Position numbers and translations under genes: made by a program
Notes under the pieces: generated by a model
Told to the model about the DNA's origin: nothing
Seen by the model: the letters and a program-made list of their open reading frames with translations, nothing else
Database searches by the model: none
Source of the DNA: Gordius sp. MW1
Taxonomy: Eukaryota; Nematomorpha; Gordioida; Gordea; Gordiidae
Direction of reading: 5' to 3'
Assembly (NCBI GenBank): GCA_964036665.1
Contig: OZ038530.1
Location: 7,082,501-7,146,500 of the forward strand
DNA: 64,000 nucleotides
Shown: positions 10,967-22,568 of the stretch, piece by piece
How the letters are laid out: each line of letters starts with the position of its first letter
Position numbering within the stretch: position 1 is the first letter of the stretch

Positions 10967-11515
10967 TTGGCTGCTAAAAAATCAGGTGACTGGCGTCCGT
11001 GTGGAGATTATAGAGCCTTGAACAAAGGCACCATACCAGACAGGTACCCAATTCCTCACATTCACGACTTCACAGCTAACCTTCACGGAAAAGCAATTTT
11101 TTCCAAGCTGGATTTAGTTAGAGCCTACCATCACATCCCGGTAGCGCCGGACGACATCTGTAAAACAGCCGTGACGACACCATTCGGTCTTTACGAATTC
11201 ACGAGGATGCCGTTTGGTCTAAAGAATGCAGCTCAAACGTTCCAAAGATTCTTAGACGAAGTTTTGCGAGGACTGAATTACGCCTACGCGTACATAGACG
11301 ATGTACTTATAGTAAGCGGCTCAGAAGAGGAACACGAGGTACATCTAAAGACCGTCTTGCAACGACTCCAAAAGTACGACCTCAGGATCAACCCTGCAAA
11401 ATGTCAATTTGGAGTGCGAGAATTAGAGTTCCTGGGTCACAAAGTTTTGACCGCAGGTATTATTCCTTTACCAGAGAAGATTAAGGCTATTAAAAACTTT
11501 GCAACGCCAGTTTGA
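10967..11515 (+). CDS. Gypsy-1 reverse transcriptase core
   Basis: Same frame as the preceding segment after the TGA. It shows [28 protein letters not shown] (catalytic Asp), [15 protein letters not shown] and [11 protein letters not shown] (YIDD catalytic pair near 11290-11305). The frame closes at TGA 11513-11515 in the thumb, after which the next region is shifted (recognisable RRFLGMINFY-like text to about 11600). The product is the DNA polymerase that copies the element's RNA. Confidence 0.92.
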   Translation: MAAKKSGDWRPCGDYRALNKGTIPDRYPIPHIHDFTANLHGKAIFSKLDLVRAYHHIPVAPDDICKTAVTTPFGLYEFTRMPFGLKNAAQTFQRFLDEVLRGLNYAYAYIDDVLIVSGSEEEHEVHLKTVLQRLQKYDLRINPAKCQFGVRELEFLGHKVLTAGIIPLPEKIKAIKNFATPV

Positions 11516-11703
11516 TGTAAACAACTCCGAAGATTCTTAGGCATGATCAACTTCTATTGAAGATTTCTGCCCAATATTGCTAAAACCCTAAATCCGTTGA
11601 CAGACATACTAAAGAATCCGCAAAAATCTATAGCGTTCAACAACAGGAAGAAGCTTTCGACACAGCAGAATCCGCTCTAATCAATTTTACCAAACTAAAT
11701 TTT

Positions 11704-12072
11704 TTGAATACCAGTCCAGAAACCCAAATTACACTAACAATAGACGCCTCTAATTCAGCAGTCGGTGCGGTATTACAACAAACAATGGCCGGAGAGACTA
11801 CACCAATAGCGTTTTTCTCTACTAAACTTCAGCCAACACAATCACGATACAGTACATTTGGTCGTGAGCTTCTCGCCATTTACGTAGCAATCAAGCATTT
11901 TCGACACATCCTGGAAGGCCGAATATTTACCGTGTACATCGACCACAAACCACTCACATACGCCTTTGACACTAAGCCTGATAAGTACTCTCCGAGAGAG
12001 ATACGACAGCTCGACTTAATCTCACAATATACCACTGACATTCGCTTCATTAAAGGCGAAGAAACACAGTAG
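11704..12072 (+). CDS. Gypsy-1 RNase H
   Basis: The RNase H fold is seen as LTIDASNSAVGAVLQQ (first catalytic Asp), FFSTKLQPTQSRYSTFGREL (catalytic Glu) and FTVYIDHKPLTYAF (catalytic Asp). It removes the RNA strand during cDNA synthesis. It is separated from the RT core by a decayed linker and breaks at 12072 just before the integrase module. Confidence 0.9.
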   Translation: MNTSPETQITLTIDASNSAVGAVLQQTMAGETTPIAFFSTKLQPTQSRYSTFGRELLAIYVAIKHFRHILEGRIFTVYIDHKPLTYAFDTKPDKYSPREIRQLDLISQYTTDIRFIKGEETQ

Positions 12073-12119
12073 CAGATGCTCTATCTCGGATAGGAGTAGA
12101 CGCAGTAAATCTTCCAAAA

Positions 12120-12515
12120 ATGCCAGAATTAGACGACATTTGCAAGCACCAAAAAAACGACAAGTCTTTGGAAGGTTTAGAAGATACTACTTCACTAAAA
12201 CTACAAGTATTACCCATCCCAGGGTCAGATAACAAAATCCTTTGCGATTTGTCGACTACTAAACCTCGACCGGTCATACCTGACGCACTGAGGAGAACAG
12301 TTTTTGACCATTTTCACTCGTTATCACACCCAGGAGTTCGATCCACCCTAAAGCTCACTAGTCGCGTAGTCTGGCCATCTATCAACAAGGACGTCACTAA
12401 CTGGGCAAGAACATGCCTAAGATGTCAACGTTGTAAAGTACACCGACACACCATTACGAAACCAGGTAATTTAAACAACCCGATGCCAGATTCGCTCATG
12501 TCCACTTGGATGTAG
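12120..12515 (+). CDS. Gypsy-1 integrase zinc-binding domain
   Basis: An HHCC-type zinc module is visible: HFHSLSHPGVRSTLKL, then WPSINKDVTNWARTCLRCQRCK. It precedes the catalytic core and overlaps it by 10 nt in another phase, so a single-base shift separates the two halves of one original integrase. Confidence 0.88.
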   Translation: MPELDDICKHQKNDKSLEGLEDTTSLKLQVLPIPGSDNKILCDLSTTKPRPVIPDALRRTVFDHFHSLSHPGVRSTLKLTSRVVWPSINKDVTNWARTCLRCQRCKVHRHTITKPGNLNNPMPDSLMSTWM

Positions 12516-13414
12516 TAGGACCACTACCACCCTCCAACGGGTTCACTCACATGCTAACGGCAGTTGACCGTTTCTCGAGATGGCCCATGGCCATACCACT
12601 TAAAGAAACATCCGCCAAAGTTATCGCGGACAAATTTATCAAGAACTGGGTGGCAAATTATGGGGTTCCGAGTACAGTTACCACAGATAGGGGATCCCAG
12701 TTTCAGTCACAGCTTTTTAGAGAGTTCGCGAATATTTTAGGATGCGAACACATCAAAACTACAGCTTACCACCCGTCCGCGAACGGGGTAGTCGAACGTT
12801 TCCACCGGCAGTTAAAGGCTTCGTTAAAAGCCTCAGGAAACACAATATGGAGTGAAGTTCTGCCCTTTGTCCTATTAGGTATCCGCACAACCATCAAGGA
12901 GAACATTGGTCGCACGCCGGCGGAAGTGCTATACGGGACTAACTTAAGTCTCCCAGGAGATTATTTCTCACAAGAAACAACGCAACAGTCAGCAGAACAA
13001 GTACATCAATTCGTCGAGAAGTTGAGAGAAGCGATGATGGCGTCGCCGTACCCCGTGCCACACCACCATGGAGAAACAAAAGAACAGGTAAATCAATACC
13101 TGTGGGAAACACCGCAAGTGTTTGTCAGAAATGATACAGTACGCAAACCACTCACCCCACCCTATGATGGGCCCTTCAAAATCTTACTTCGTAGACAAAA
13201 GTACTTTATAATCGAGAAAAATGGAAAAAAGGACTCCATATCAATCGACCGATTGAAGCCCGCTCATGTAGAAAGCAAGAAACCGGTACATAATCAAGAA
13301 ACCTCCCTCAAGAAACCTATTTCACAAGAATCAGAGCAGGAACAACAACCAGTCAAAACCACTCGCAGTGGCAGACATGTCCATTGGCCCAAAAGACTTT
13401 GCCAATACAAGTGA
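12506..13414 (+). CDS. Gypsy-1 integrase catalytic core and C-terminal domain
   Basis: The DDE core is present: the first Asp in TAVDRFSRWPMAIPL, the second in TVTTDRGSQFQS, the Glu in SANGVVERFHRQLKAS. A GPY/F-like module (PPYDGPFKILLRRQKYFII, then SIDRLKPAHVE) follows, as in Gypsy integrases. It joins the cDNA to the chromosome. The frame is intact and ends at 13414 shortly before the purine tract and 3' LTR. Confidence 0.92.
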   Translation: MDVVGPLPPSNGFTHMLTAVDRFSRWPMAIPLKETSAKVIADKFIKNWVANYGVPSTVTTDRGSQFQSQLFREFANILGCEHIKTTAYHPSANGVVERFHRQLKASLKASGNTIWSEVLPFVLLGIRTTIKENIGRTPAEVLYGTNLSLPGDYFSQETTQQSAEQVHQFVEKLREAMMASPYPVPHHHGETKEQVNQYLWETPQVFVRNDTVRKPLTPPYDGPFKILLRRQKYFIIEKNGKKDSISIDRLKPAHVESKKPVHNQETSLKKPISQESEQEQQPVKTTRSGRHVHWPKRLCQYK

Positions 13415-13485
13415 TACACAGGCGAGATGGTGTCCACCTAATCGATCGTTTAGTGTTACTCCAAACAATCTAGGGGGAGAATATC

Positions 13486-13685
13486 TGTAGCGACATGAAC
13501 ATTGAGAATGTAGCAAGTCGACGAAACACATATGTTTTTATCTTCCTCCAATTTCCTCAGTTCATATTATTAACGTTCGCTCGCGTTTCGCTTATATGTT
13601 TGTTTGATTCCCTGTTGTTATAAAAATTCATACTCTCCTAACTCAATAGTTTAAACATTACTTAAGTGGTGAATTAAATACCACA
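13486..13685 (+). repeat. Gypsy-1 3' LTR
   Basis: TGTAGCGACATG...AATACCACA, a near-copy of 9246-9446. Preceded by the purine tract at 13470-13481 and followed by AACT, the repeated target site. Confidence 0.9.
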
Positions 13686-13703
13686 AACTCTAATTTATAT
13701 GTC

Positions 13704-14165
13704 ATCTAGGACCATAGACTAGATAGACTGCTCATCAACGCACAAAATGTGTACCCTTTTTTCCACCATTTTGAAACGAGAATTGTAACGTTGTGAGCAT
13801 ATAAAAATTAGTCATTTTCGCAAATTAAATAATTTTAAAAAGGTAAATAAAAAATATTAAAGTGGGTAAATATCAAAAAAAGCATTTTAAAATAAATAAC
13901 ATTTAAAAAATACATAAAAATTAAAAAATGTAAAAACTGCGATTAAAGTTTGTTTAATAATATAGTGCCACAATATTTTGTATAATATTAATTTATTGAC
14001 GTTTTTTTAATTTATAAACTAGTGAGGAAGGTAAATTGACTGTTATAGGGCAAAATTACAGGTTAAAATACACCAAATACACTCTTCAAAATGGAGGAAA
14101 ATTAGACACACAATTACCCATATTCAACATATGCCATGAGCAGTCTATAGTCTAAGTCTAGGACA
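13704..14165. mobile_element. MITE with inverted ends (TAGACTGCTCAT family)
   Basis: The left end reads CTAGGACCATAGACTAGATAGACTGCTCAT and the right end, on the opposite strand, reads CCTAGACTTAGACTATAGACTGCTCAT (14137-14163). The interior is AT-rich and non-coding and includes ACAAAATGTGTACCC and CCACCATTTTGAA. The same end sequence recurs at about 15736, 52952 and 53553. Superfamily is uncertain; TA-type target use would suggest Tc1/mariner. Confidence 0.7.
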
Positions 14166-15932
14166 CATTTTAAATTAGAGACTAATTTGACTAAATTATC
14201 CCTATCTCTTTAGAATGTGACTTGAAAATAAAAACAGACATATAACGTTTTCGCTCTTATTGGAGCTCATCAGTATGCCATAGTTAATTCTCTAGTCACA
14301 TAGTAATCGAGATAGCTATATATAAGGCCAAATTAGATTTTCACGTTTACGGTGTTTAAGGATAATAATGAGAGAAACTATTATATTTATAGCGCCATCT
14401 ATATATAGTTTTATATTAGAACAGAAATTTGCAATTTTTTTTATTTAAAAATCACATAATGATTAAAATAAGGTAAAATAACATATAAAAATTATGTTAT
14501 TGCCCTAAAAATATGTAGGATTTTATTTTTTTGAGGAAATCTAATAAATTAGCAGATATGCAAAAATTAAATACAAAAAAAACATAATAATATACACAAA
14601 AGAGAAAAACTAATATTGATTTAATTTAAAACAGAGAACATAAAATGAATATAAATCAATTAAAAATATTTTTATTAATAGATAAGCAGGAATTAAATAC
14701 AAAAAAAACATAACAATACAAAAAATAGAAAGACAAATATATTAGGCTAAAAATATATTTTAATTTATGCTTAGAAAACATATAATAAATTTAATGAATT
14801 AAATATATTTTAATAATAGAAAAAACAGAGTTGTTCTTGAAGTGAACTTTTAGGCTGTCACAATTTTTATAATAGATCAAAGGTTATTCTAATTTATTAG
14901 TCGACCTTTTGTTTGGATTAGGGGTTTTGATGGGTAATAAAAAATTTCAAAATATTTGCACTTTATCCAGGAATCTTTATAAAAATTTATTTGGCTCTAT
15001 AAGTGAGAATTATGTCGATTGTCACCAAGATAGGTTGACAAGTTATGCCTTAATGTTTGTAACAACTTTACGACACCCCTACCCAACGAATTTGTTAATA
15101 TAATATATTTGGCTCTGTAAACCACAATTATGACAATTGTCACCAAGGTAGGTTGACAAACAAATTTATTTAAATTAATCCTATGACACCTTAACACATC
15201 GATTTTCGTTTAAAGAATTTATCTAGATATATCAACGACACAATTGTTACCAAAACAGAAAAAAATAACTTTTTTCTTAGTCGAACACTTAAGGTTGACC
15301 AAACAATCCCCCTTGTCTTTTTACCACATAGGTAACACTTTAGACTTCTATGAATTGACATTGCTGGTTCAAATCTCGCTTAAAAAATTATTTTAATTTG
15401 AAATTAAGTTTAGATATTGAGAAAAAATTATAAAAAACTGAACAAATTAATTAATGACTGAGCAAATATTTAAATTACTGAGCATTAAATTATTTAATGC
15501 GCATTTGAATGTTTTACTGCGCATTTAATAATTCTACTGATCAAATGAATATTCTACTAAGCAAAAATTGAATTAAATACTGAGCACAAAAATTTGTTCT
15601 CCTTCTTCTGTTGCTTCCTTGATTCTTGTTCCTATAAACAATAAATATGCTTATATAACATGTATATAATATACCTTTTTACTTAGTTCAAGATGACGGT
15701 ATTTTCGGCATCAAATTTTTCATATGTATGTATGCTCAATGAGCAGTCTATTTAGTCTATGCTTATTTGTGATAATGACCCCGATTTAAATAATTTGTCT
15801 CTTATATTTTAAAATTATCTAGATGCTCTATGAATAAAAGCGAGAGCAATCTTTTGGGAATAGGATGTATAAGTTTATGTGTTTAATAAAATAATATGGT
15901 CATATGTTTAGTAATAAATATAATTTCGAAAG
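14166..15932. other. AT-rich spacer with a local duplication, no gene seen
   Basis: No protein-like frame is seen. A segment reading ATTTGGCTCT-TAA...ATTATG-CGATTGTCACCAAG-TAGGTTGACAA is present twice (about 14987-15045 and 15107-15160). A partial AATGAGCAGTCTAT end of the MITE family lies near 15736. Confidence 0.5.
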
Positions 15933-16034
15933 TGTTAAGCGTTCCTTGTGTATATATTTTACTACTTAGGATTCTATTGTTCTAAATATATAATTGTTCT
16001 TCTGCCCTTTTTTTCGTATCTTAATAAATATTAT
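15933..16034 (+). repeat. Gypsy-2 left LTR (possibly truncated)
   Basis: About 102 bp matching 20561-20662 with scattered substitutions. It is shorter than typical LTRs, so the original 5' edge may be lost. Confidence 0.65.
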
Positions 16035-16036
16035 AA

Positions 16037-16900
16037 ATGGCGCTGGCCAAAATAGAGGAATTTGCGGACCAAGTGGACATTAAAGACTGGTTAATGGTTA
16101 TAAAAAACGCTTTGGAAATTAAAGAAGTGGCGCCTGAGAACAAGAAGAAATATCTCAAAATATTCATTGGCCTCCCTACGCTGAAAAAAAATTAAAACTA
16201 AAGGTACATCCTAAACATATAAACGATTGTGACTATGATGAGGTTAATCCTCAATTTAAAATTATTATTTAAAGTAGAAATTCTATTTTTTTATAAATTT
16301 AATTTTTTAAGGGCTAGGAGAGGGGTAGATTCAATTTATTAGTAGGCTCAAAAACTTAAGGGGTTTATAACAAAATGTAACTATGATGATGAAGATTAAA
16401 TGTTAAGAGATGGGTTTTTACTGAATTTGGACAATAGTAGATTAGAAAATGAGATCAGAATTAGGTTTCCAAAAGGTAAAGATGGGGATGAAAAGTTAAA
16501 ATTTAAAACTGTATTTGAATTAGCTATAAGTTATGAAGCAATTAATGAAGTGGAGGATAAAGTTAATATACATAATGATATTAATAAAATTACTAAAGGT
16601 CAAAGTAATAATAAAAATAACTATGGTGAGCTGATATGATTTAATTGCAGGAAAAAAGGTCACATAGCAAGATTTTGTTATTTAAATAAAAATGATTCTT
16701 ATTATAAATTTAAGAACTTCAATAATGAAATAAATGGGAATTATGTAAAGAGAGGAAATGATAACAATTACTTTAAATGTATTAAAATTTATAAAATCTA
16801 TATAGCTTTGTTTAGAGCAAAATTAAATGGGAAATCTTAAATTTTGAGTTTGATACAGCTGCTCAGGCTACTGTTAAGATAAGCAGACTTGGATAGAGAT
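16037..16900 (+). pseudogene. Gypsy-2 gag remnant with zinc knuckle
   Basis: An ATG at 16037 opens a frame (MALAKIEEFADQVDIKDWL) that stops at 16193-16195. Gag-like text resumes at 16400-16639 (MLRDGFLLNLDNSRLENEIR). Just after that frame a CCHC knuckle FNCRKKGHIARFC can be read at 16640-16678, with the first Cys position replaced by TGA (16637-16639). It would have bound element RNA. The region is too broken to encode a working protein. Confidence 0.7.
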
Positions 16901-17241
16901 AGGTCAGCCCGAGCTTATGTTCCAGTATATTACGTTATGGAAATTATAATATCAAAACTTAAGGTAGGTGTTTAGTTAAAAGGGAAAATAAAAATAAATA
17001 TTTTGACATCTATGTGTTAGTAGTCAATGAAGGGGATTTAATATTGGGGTTGCCTGAAATCTTAAAATTTAGATTTGAGTTGCCAAAAAACAATTATATG
17101 TGACAAATTAAGTTAAAAAATTTGATTAATTAATTTTCCGAGGTATTTTCAGAGAAAAGTAGTAAGTAATTTTTTTTAGACCTACATTTAAAAACCCCTT
17201 ATAGGCCTATAAGTCTGCCCCCGCGTAGGGTACCTTTTCCA

Positions 17242-17916
17242 ATGAGGGAGGCCATTGGAAAAGAGATTAAAAGACTATTGGAAGAAGAAGTGATCGAAAA
17301 GGTTGAATTAAATACTGAAATTCAGTGCACACCTACCGTAAACCGGTATAAGAAAGATAAATCAATTAGGATATTATGTGAAGATTTCAAGGTTACATTA
17401 AACGATTATTATTGCAATATTGGGGATACATTGCCTACTTTTGAAGATGTTACAGAACTGATTGGAGGCAATAAATTTACCGTTATCGATTTAAAAGACG
17501 CATTCTTGCAGTTGAAAATGTCTGAACGGAGTGCAAAGTTACTTACAATTGCAACACACTTAGGATTATATCGTTATCGTAGACTACCATTTGGAATCAA
17601 GGTTGCCCCTTTAATATTTCAAAGGTATATAAGCAACCTTTTATATAAAATTCCCAACACGGCAGTGTTTATAGATGACATTATAATAACGGGAATAAAT
17701 GACAAACAACATGTGTCAAATATTAAAGAACTATTAAAACGGTTTGAAGAAGTAGGGACACCTACAACCCCGATTAAAGTAAAGTTTCTTCAAAATTCCG
17801 TTGTCTACTTAGGTCATAAAATTAGCTCTAAAAACATTCAACCTACGGAAGAGAAAATTTTGGCCTTAAAGAACTGCAAAGACCAACAAACAAATCTGAA
17901 CTCAAAGGATTTTTAG
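17242..17916 (+). pseudogene. Gypsy-2 reverse transcriptase, N-terminal part
   Basis: A 224-codon open frame with RT motifs: VIDLKDAFLQLKM (catalytic Asp), RRLPFGIKVAPLIFQ and AVFIDDIIITG (F-IDD version of the YxDD site). The thumb continues in another frame as far as the insertion point of a hAT-derived element near 17949, and RT-like text resumes at about 18736 beyond it. Confidence 0.85.
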
Positions 17917-17948
17917 GGTTTTTGAATTATTTAGGAAGATTTATACTA

Positions 17949-18736
17949 GAGATGCACCGATACCACTATTTTGTGCCGATACCGATACCAGCCGATACTT
18001 ATGATTTTTTTTGCCGATACCGATACCATGCCGATACTTATAATAAAACAAAATTTTATACTAAAAAAATATGTGCAAATTAAATATTATAAATTAAGTC
18101 ACACCCAAGGTGATCAGAATTTTGACGATAAAACAATTGTAATATTATATTAATTTATAATAATAAATTTTGTTATTAAGTAATTGGTTCTTGTTTATTC
18201 AAATTAATCTTTTTTGTATAAATATCCCTTTTATTTTTAAGAACACTGCAATATTCGATTGGATGTCTAGTTTTTAAATGTTTGCTTAAATTTGAAGTAT
18301 TAAAGGAATGTTTGTCTTTGCCCCCACGACTTATTTTAGCTTTGCATAATTCACAGATTACAATTTTTCATCTGTTCATACAACAAAATAACTCCATAGT
18401 GTATCTAAAGAATCCATCTAAGGCTTAATATATAATAAATTTTTAAAATAAAACAATATTTACTTAAAAGCGCAGTTATTCGGAACAGATGGTCAATGAG
18501 TTTATTATACTACACATAGAAATATTTATAGCCAATCAAATGAAACAATTTTCAAAAAATTTAAAAAGTCCTCTAGTTTTTAATGGTAGGAGATACTATA
18601 AATATTATTTTTTGAGTTTCATATTGAAAAAGGTATCGGCTTGGTAATTGCCGATACTAGCAAAGTAGCGGCCGATACTTTTGGCAAGGTATCGGCGCCG
18701 ATACTATGCCGATACTTGGTATCGGTGCATCTCTAC
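17949..18736. mobile_element. hAT-derived element inserted in Gypsy-2 RT
   Basis: The ends are inverted copies: TAGAGATGCACCGATACC at the left and GGTATCGGTGCATCTCTA at the right. They are followed inward by iterated GCCGATACCGATACC motifs, a hAT-style subterminal pattern. The element splits the Gypsy-2 RT reading. Flanks do not give a clean 8-bp duplication; at most TAC is shared. A BED zinc-finger relic on the minus strand supports hAT origin. Confidence 0.8.
18176..18366 (-). pseudogene. BED zinc-finger relic of a hAT transposase
   Basis: Read on the minus strand, the frame contains ICELCKAKISRGGKDKH, then NTSNLSKHLKTRHPIEY. This is the C-x2-C ... L-x2-H-x4-H layout of BED fingers found at the N-terminus of hAT transposases, where they bind transposon ends. 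The frame has a stop directly upstream and another at 18176-18178, and no catalytic hAT core follows, so it is a remnant in a non-autonomous derivative. Confidence 0.78.
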
Positions 18737-18879
18737 CTATGCTTCAACCACAATGCGTCATATTACACAATCTTTTAAAAAAGTAGTCTAAATGGGAATG
18801 GGGTAGAGGAAGAAAAATGTTTTAAAAAATTAGAGACCCTAATATCAAAAGAAGATAGTTACCTTATTCATTAAAGAAA

Positions 18880-19265
18880 CCAATAGTTTTATACACATAT
18901 GCATGTGAAACAGGACTGGGGGCGGTATTAATTCACGTGGTGTCTGATGGGAAAGAAAAGCCCATTGCGTATGCACCGAGAGTTTTAACCCCAGCAGAAA
19001 AGGAATATTCTACTATCGACAAAGAAGCTTTAGGTATTATATATGCTGTTAATAAATTTCATCAATACTATATGGGAGCATTCGTATTGAGAACAGATCA
19101 CCGACCTTTAAACTATATATTTGGTCGCCAATGACATTACCATAATTGCAACTTGCGATTACAAAGATGGAGTACAAAATTAATGGCATACGACTTTAAA
19201 GTTGATTATATATCTGGCGATAAAAACCAAATAGCAGATTCATTATCTCGGTTACCTCTCTTGTA
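18880..19265 (+). pseudogene. Gypsy-2 RNase H
   Basis: The motifs KPIAYAPRVLTPAEKEYSTI, DKEALGIIYAVNKF and LRTDHRPLNYIFG are an RNase H domain. The frame stops at 19132-19134 and the tail (ADSLSRLP-like, about 19230-19262) continues in another phase. This domain would degrade template RNA in the original element. Confidence 0.85.
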
Positions 19266-19407
19266 GATGTTTGTTAAGACATTCACATACACATAATTGA
19301 AGATTTAGAGTTTGATAAGAAAATGTTGGTGGGAGAAACAAGGAGGGACGCAAGATTAAATTATGTTATTGATATGATCCGTTGCAATTGGAGCAAACCC
19401 GTCAACG

Positions 19408-20200
19408 ATGCAACTATTCGTAAGCTGTTTTACCCAAAGAAAAATGAAATCAACAGTTGAAAATGATTTACTATACTGGCAAAATCGGTTAGTAGTTCCA
19501 GAAATGTTAAAGCAAGCTGTGCTCGGGAATCTGCACACAGGACATCCGGGGATAACGGGCATGATTGACCTAGCAAAATTTTATTGTTGGTGGCCAAATA
19601 TTAACGATGAGATCGAAAACTTTGTTCACAGGTGTCAAAGCTGCCAACAAACTCGACCTAACATACCCAAATCCCCCTTATACTTATGGCTTACTACGGA
19701 GGAGCCAATGGATCGCGTACATTTAGATTTGGCAAGACCAGTTAACCAGAAATATTGACTCGTCTTAATAGATGCGTATTCGAAATGGCCAGAAATAAAG
19801 ATTCTAAATTCGCTACATTCAGATGGAATTATCAAGGCGTTGGGGGAATGGTTTGCACGGTTATGAATGCCGAGGGTCATAGTCACGGATAATGGGGGTC
19901 AATTTACGGGACAAGGATTATCAATTTTATAAGAGCAAACGGAATTAAACATGTTCGGACATCCCCATTTCACCCAAAATCTAATGGGTTATGTGAAAAA
20001 TTCATAAAGACTTTGAAAATGCGGTTTTGCTCGACTTTTAAGACAACGAATCAAGATGAAGAAATGTCGATTGTCAACTCTTGATGACTTATAGACTGAC
20101 TCCTTATAATGCTACCAGCGTGTCTCCTAGTGAATTAATATTCAAAAGAAGAATAAGGTCCTCCTTGAATCAGCTACGTCGATCAAGAAGAGAGATTACG
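19408..20200 (+). pseudogene. Gypsy-2 integrase, broken
   Basis: The zinc-binding module is intact: HTGHPGITGMIDLAKFYCWW and FVHRCQSCQQTRP. The core is in pieces after a stop at 19756-19758: IDAYSKWPEIKIL (first Asp), IVTDNGGQF (second Asp) and PKSNGLCEKFIKTLK (Glu) can be recognised in changing frames to about 20040. A GPY-like tail is not convincing. Confidence 0.82.
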
Positions 20201-20560
20201 ATAGATAATATGTGGAAGTAGAAATATTATCACAATAGGAAGGCTTTTTACCGTACCCTTGAGGTAGGAGATAAAGTATGGGTCAATGAAATTGAAAAAG
20301 GTTGGCACGCCGGAGTAGTGAATTGCCAAAAATAATGATTGGTCCTACGACGTCTGAGTCGAAGGGCGAGTAAAGCGGAAGCATGCAGATCAGCTAAGAA
20401 GAGCATTAGGGAATGTAACGAACTGGATAGTGAGTGATGACGAGAGAGAAGGACGAGAACGAGAAACAACGGCAATTAGTCCACGACAGCAGCGACGACG
20501 CCAACCTCCGAGAAGATACGATGAAGAGTATTAACTTAGGGGGGGACTATTGTAAAATAT

Positions 20561-20662
20561 TGTTAAGCGTTCCTTGTGTATATATTTTCGTACTTATGAT
20601 TCTATTGTTCTAAATATATTATTGTTCTTCTGTCCTTATTCCAGTATCTTAATAAATACTAT
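20561..20662 (+). repeat. Gypsy-2 right LTR
   Basis: Matches 15933-16034. Preceded by the purine tract TTAGGGGGGGACTAT at 20532-20550 or so, the expected primer site for plus-strand DNA. Confidence 0.7.
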
Positions 20663-22568
20663 AGAGCTATATACAGCAGTGTTAAGATAGTATCATACTA
20701 ATTCAAGTTAAAATAAATTTGAATCTATTTAGTTTACATAAATGTGCTATGTAAGCTAACCAGGGTTAAGGATTTATTCAAAGTACTATTGCATTTATTC
20801 AAAATTATTTAAATGTAAATTACAGTTGAATAGGTGTTTTATTTAAAAAAGATGATAATGAAGGACTGGTTTCCTTGTGAGATAGAGCTATATATACAAA
20901 TGTGTTGTATATGTGAATAAGAAGTTCCGGGAGAAGGGGACGATTAACTAGCTAGATGTGAAAATGTAATAACAACAAGACGAAGCGATGACAGCCAATT
21001 AAAGAATGGAGGGAATAACAGCCGATGGACAAAGAAAATCGGGAAAATTAAATAGACATATAAGTCATAATTAATGAAAAACAACTGTACTCAGAAGAAA
21101 AGGAACAGCAGACAAGATATTCAGAAAGGAGGTCATTCATTAATTGTATTTTTGATTAACACTCAATATTATCGTTAGTTTGGACTTATGAATAAAATTA
21201 GTATAAATTAAGCGTATTTAACAAAAGGTAAAAGTGGTTTAATGATAGTTTAAAGCCATATACATTTGATTAACACTAATATAAAGCCAGAAATATTGTT
21301 AAAGTCTTCATGGACTGAAATACACATTGGAAAATCTCTTGTTAGTATATGAATGGCAATTTAGTAGTGTTGCTTTACAAAAATATTGAGATAATATTGT
21401 AGTTTTAATTGAGTTGGAGCGGGTGACTCAGTTTGCGAGGGAAATACCTGACACAAAGTTTATAGCAGCTTGTATAGTAACCATTATGTTGACTCTTATC
21501 CCTACATGACGGAAGGCTATTATAATACAGAAGTTTTTGAATTAATGCAATAAAAATAAATTTGAGTTTTACTTGGGGATGGAATAACTATGGTCATAAG
21601 TTAAAACGTATGACATTTGCCTCATTTTGGTGATACTGGCATATTTAAGAGCTAATTATATCTTCTAAATTTAGTCCACATTGAGGTAAGGAATGCTGTG
21701 AGCTTTACCAAAAAATTAAAGGTTGTGGATTAATGAACAGTTTCAAAAATTGCATGGTTCTCCCAAGCCAATCGGTCATTTTTGCCATGGTGATGCCCAT
21801 TGAGGGCGTTGATGTTGCATTTGGTATAGACCTTTAAAAGGTATAACTAAAGCCACTCGCCAGTTGCGATGCCAATTATTGACGACACATATATGTATTA
21901 TCCCCCCAGGCGTCTAGTATAATGCGAATGGAGAAAGAAATTGGCAAAGGGGAAAAAACTGGGTTTCACCCGGTATTATTATATTGTTTTTAGCAATAAG
22001 TGTTAATTAAATAAGTTTAAATATGAAAGACAGGTTTTTTGGCAAGGTACAGCTATATTTAGAGATGATTAATTTATTTTGTACATAAAATTGGATTCAT
22101 TAATAGACCACGTCGGGTTAATTTAAAAAATGGGAAGAAAAATTTTCAAATTTTTTTTAAAACCTTTTATCTTTAATATACTTTATTTAATAATATAAAT
22201 CAGAAAAGTAATTAGAATTTAATCTATTAATTAGACGAAATTTTCTCATTAAACCCTTCCTTCCCACCTTCTCAGTCAATCCGAGGAGACTAAAAAAACA
22301 CTTTTTTTATAGAAGGGATTAAAATTTTATGCTTTTATAGGTTTAAATATAAATACATCAGACTAGAACTGACTATGCGTGATAGTGTTTTAATCTCGTA
22401 CCGTCTTGACCTTAATAAGTCACTTTTATAAACAGGTTTTCGAGAATAGACGAGACCATGACATTTCTTTAAGTTTTTGCATCATTAACTCTACTTGAGT
22501 GATTATTCAGCCGATTATTTTTGTAAAACGAATTCAGATTTAATATCTAAAATGACTAAATGCCAAAA
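20663..22568. other. AT-rich spacer, no gene seen
   Basis: I see no protein-like frame, inverted-repeat element or tandem repeat that I can support in this stretch. Confidence 0.5.

Larger units (their letters stand above)
9246..13685 (+). mobile_element. Gypsy-1: Ty3/Gypsy LTR retrotransposon with both LTRs
   Basis: Direct repeats of about 200 bp (9246-9446 and 13486-13685) begin TGTAGCGACATG and end in CA. The 4-bp sequence AACT flanks the element at 9242-9245 and 13686-13689 as a target duplication. The interior reads gag, protease, RT, RNase H, integrase, the Ty3/Gypsy order. A purine-rich tract CTAGGGGGAGAAT precedes the 3' LTR. Several stops and shifts break the pol frame, so the copy is dead, but its LTRs differ at only a few positions and the insertion is relatively young. 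Confidence 0.95.
15933..20662 (+). mobile_element. Gypsy-2: decayed Ty3/Gypsy retrotransposon
   Basis: Short direct repeats beginning TGTTAAGCGTTCCTTGTGTATATATTTT occur at 15933-16034 and 20561-20662. The interior keeps gag, RT, RNase H and integrase remnants in order on the plus strand, with many stops and shifts. A purine tract TTAGGGGGGGACTAT precedes the right repeat, which may extend left to TGTAAAATAT at 20551; the left copy lacks that extension. No target duplication was found. The RT is split by a later DNA transposon at about 17949-18736. Confidence 0.88.
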
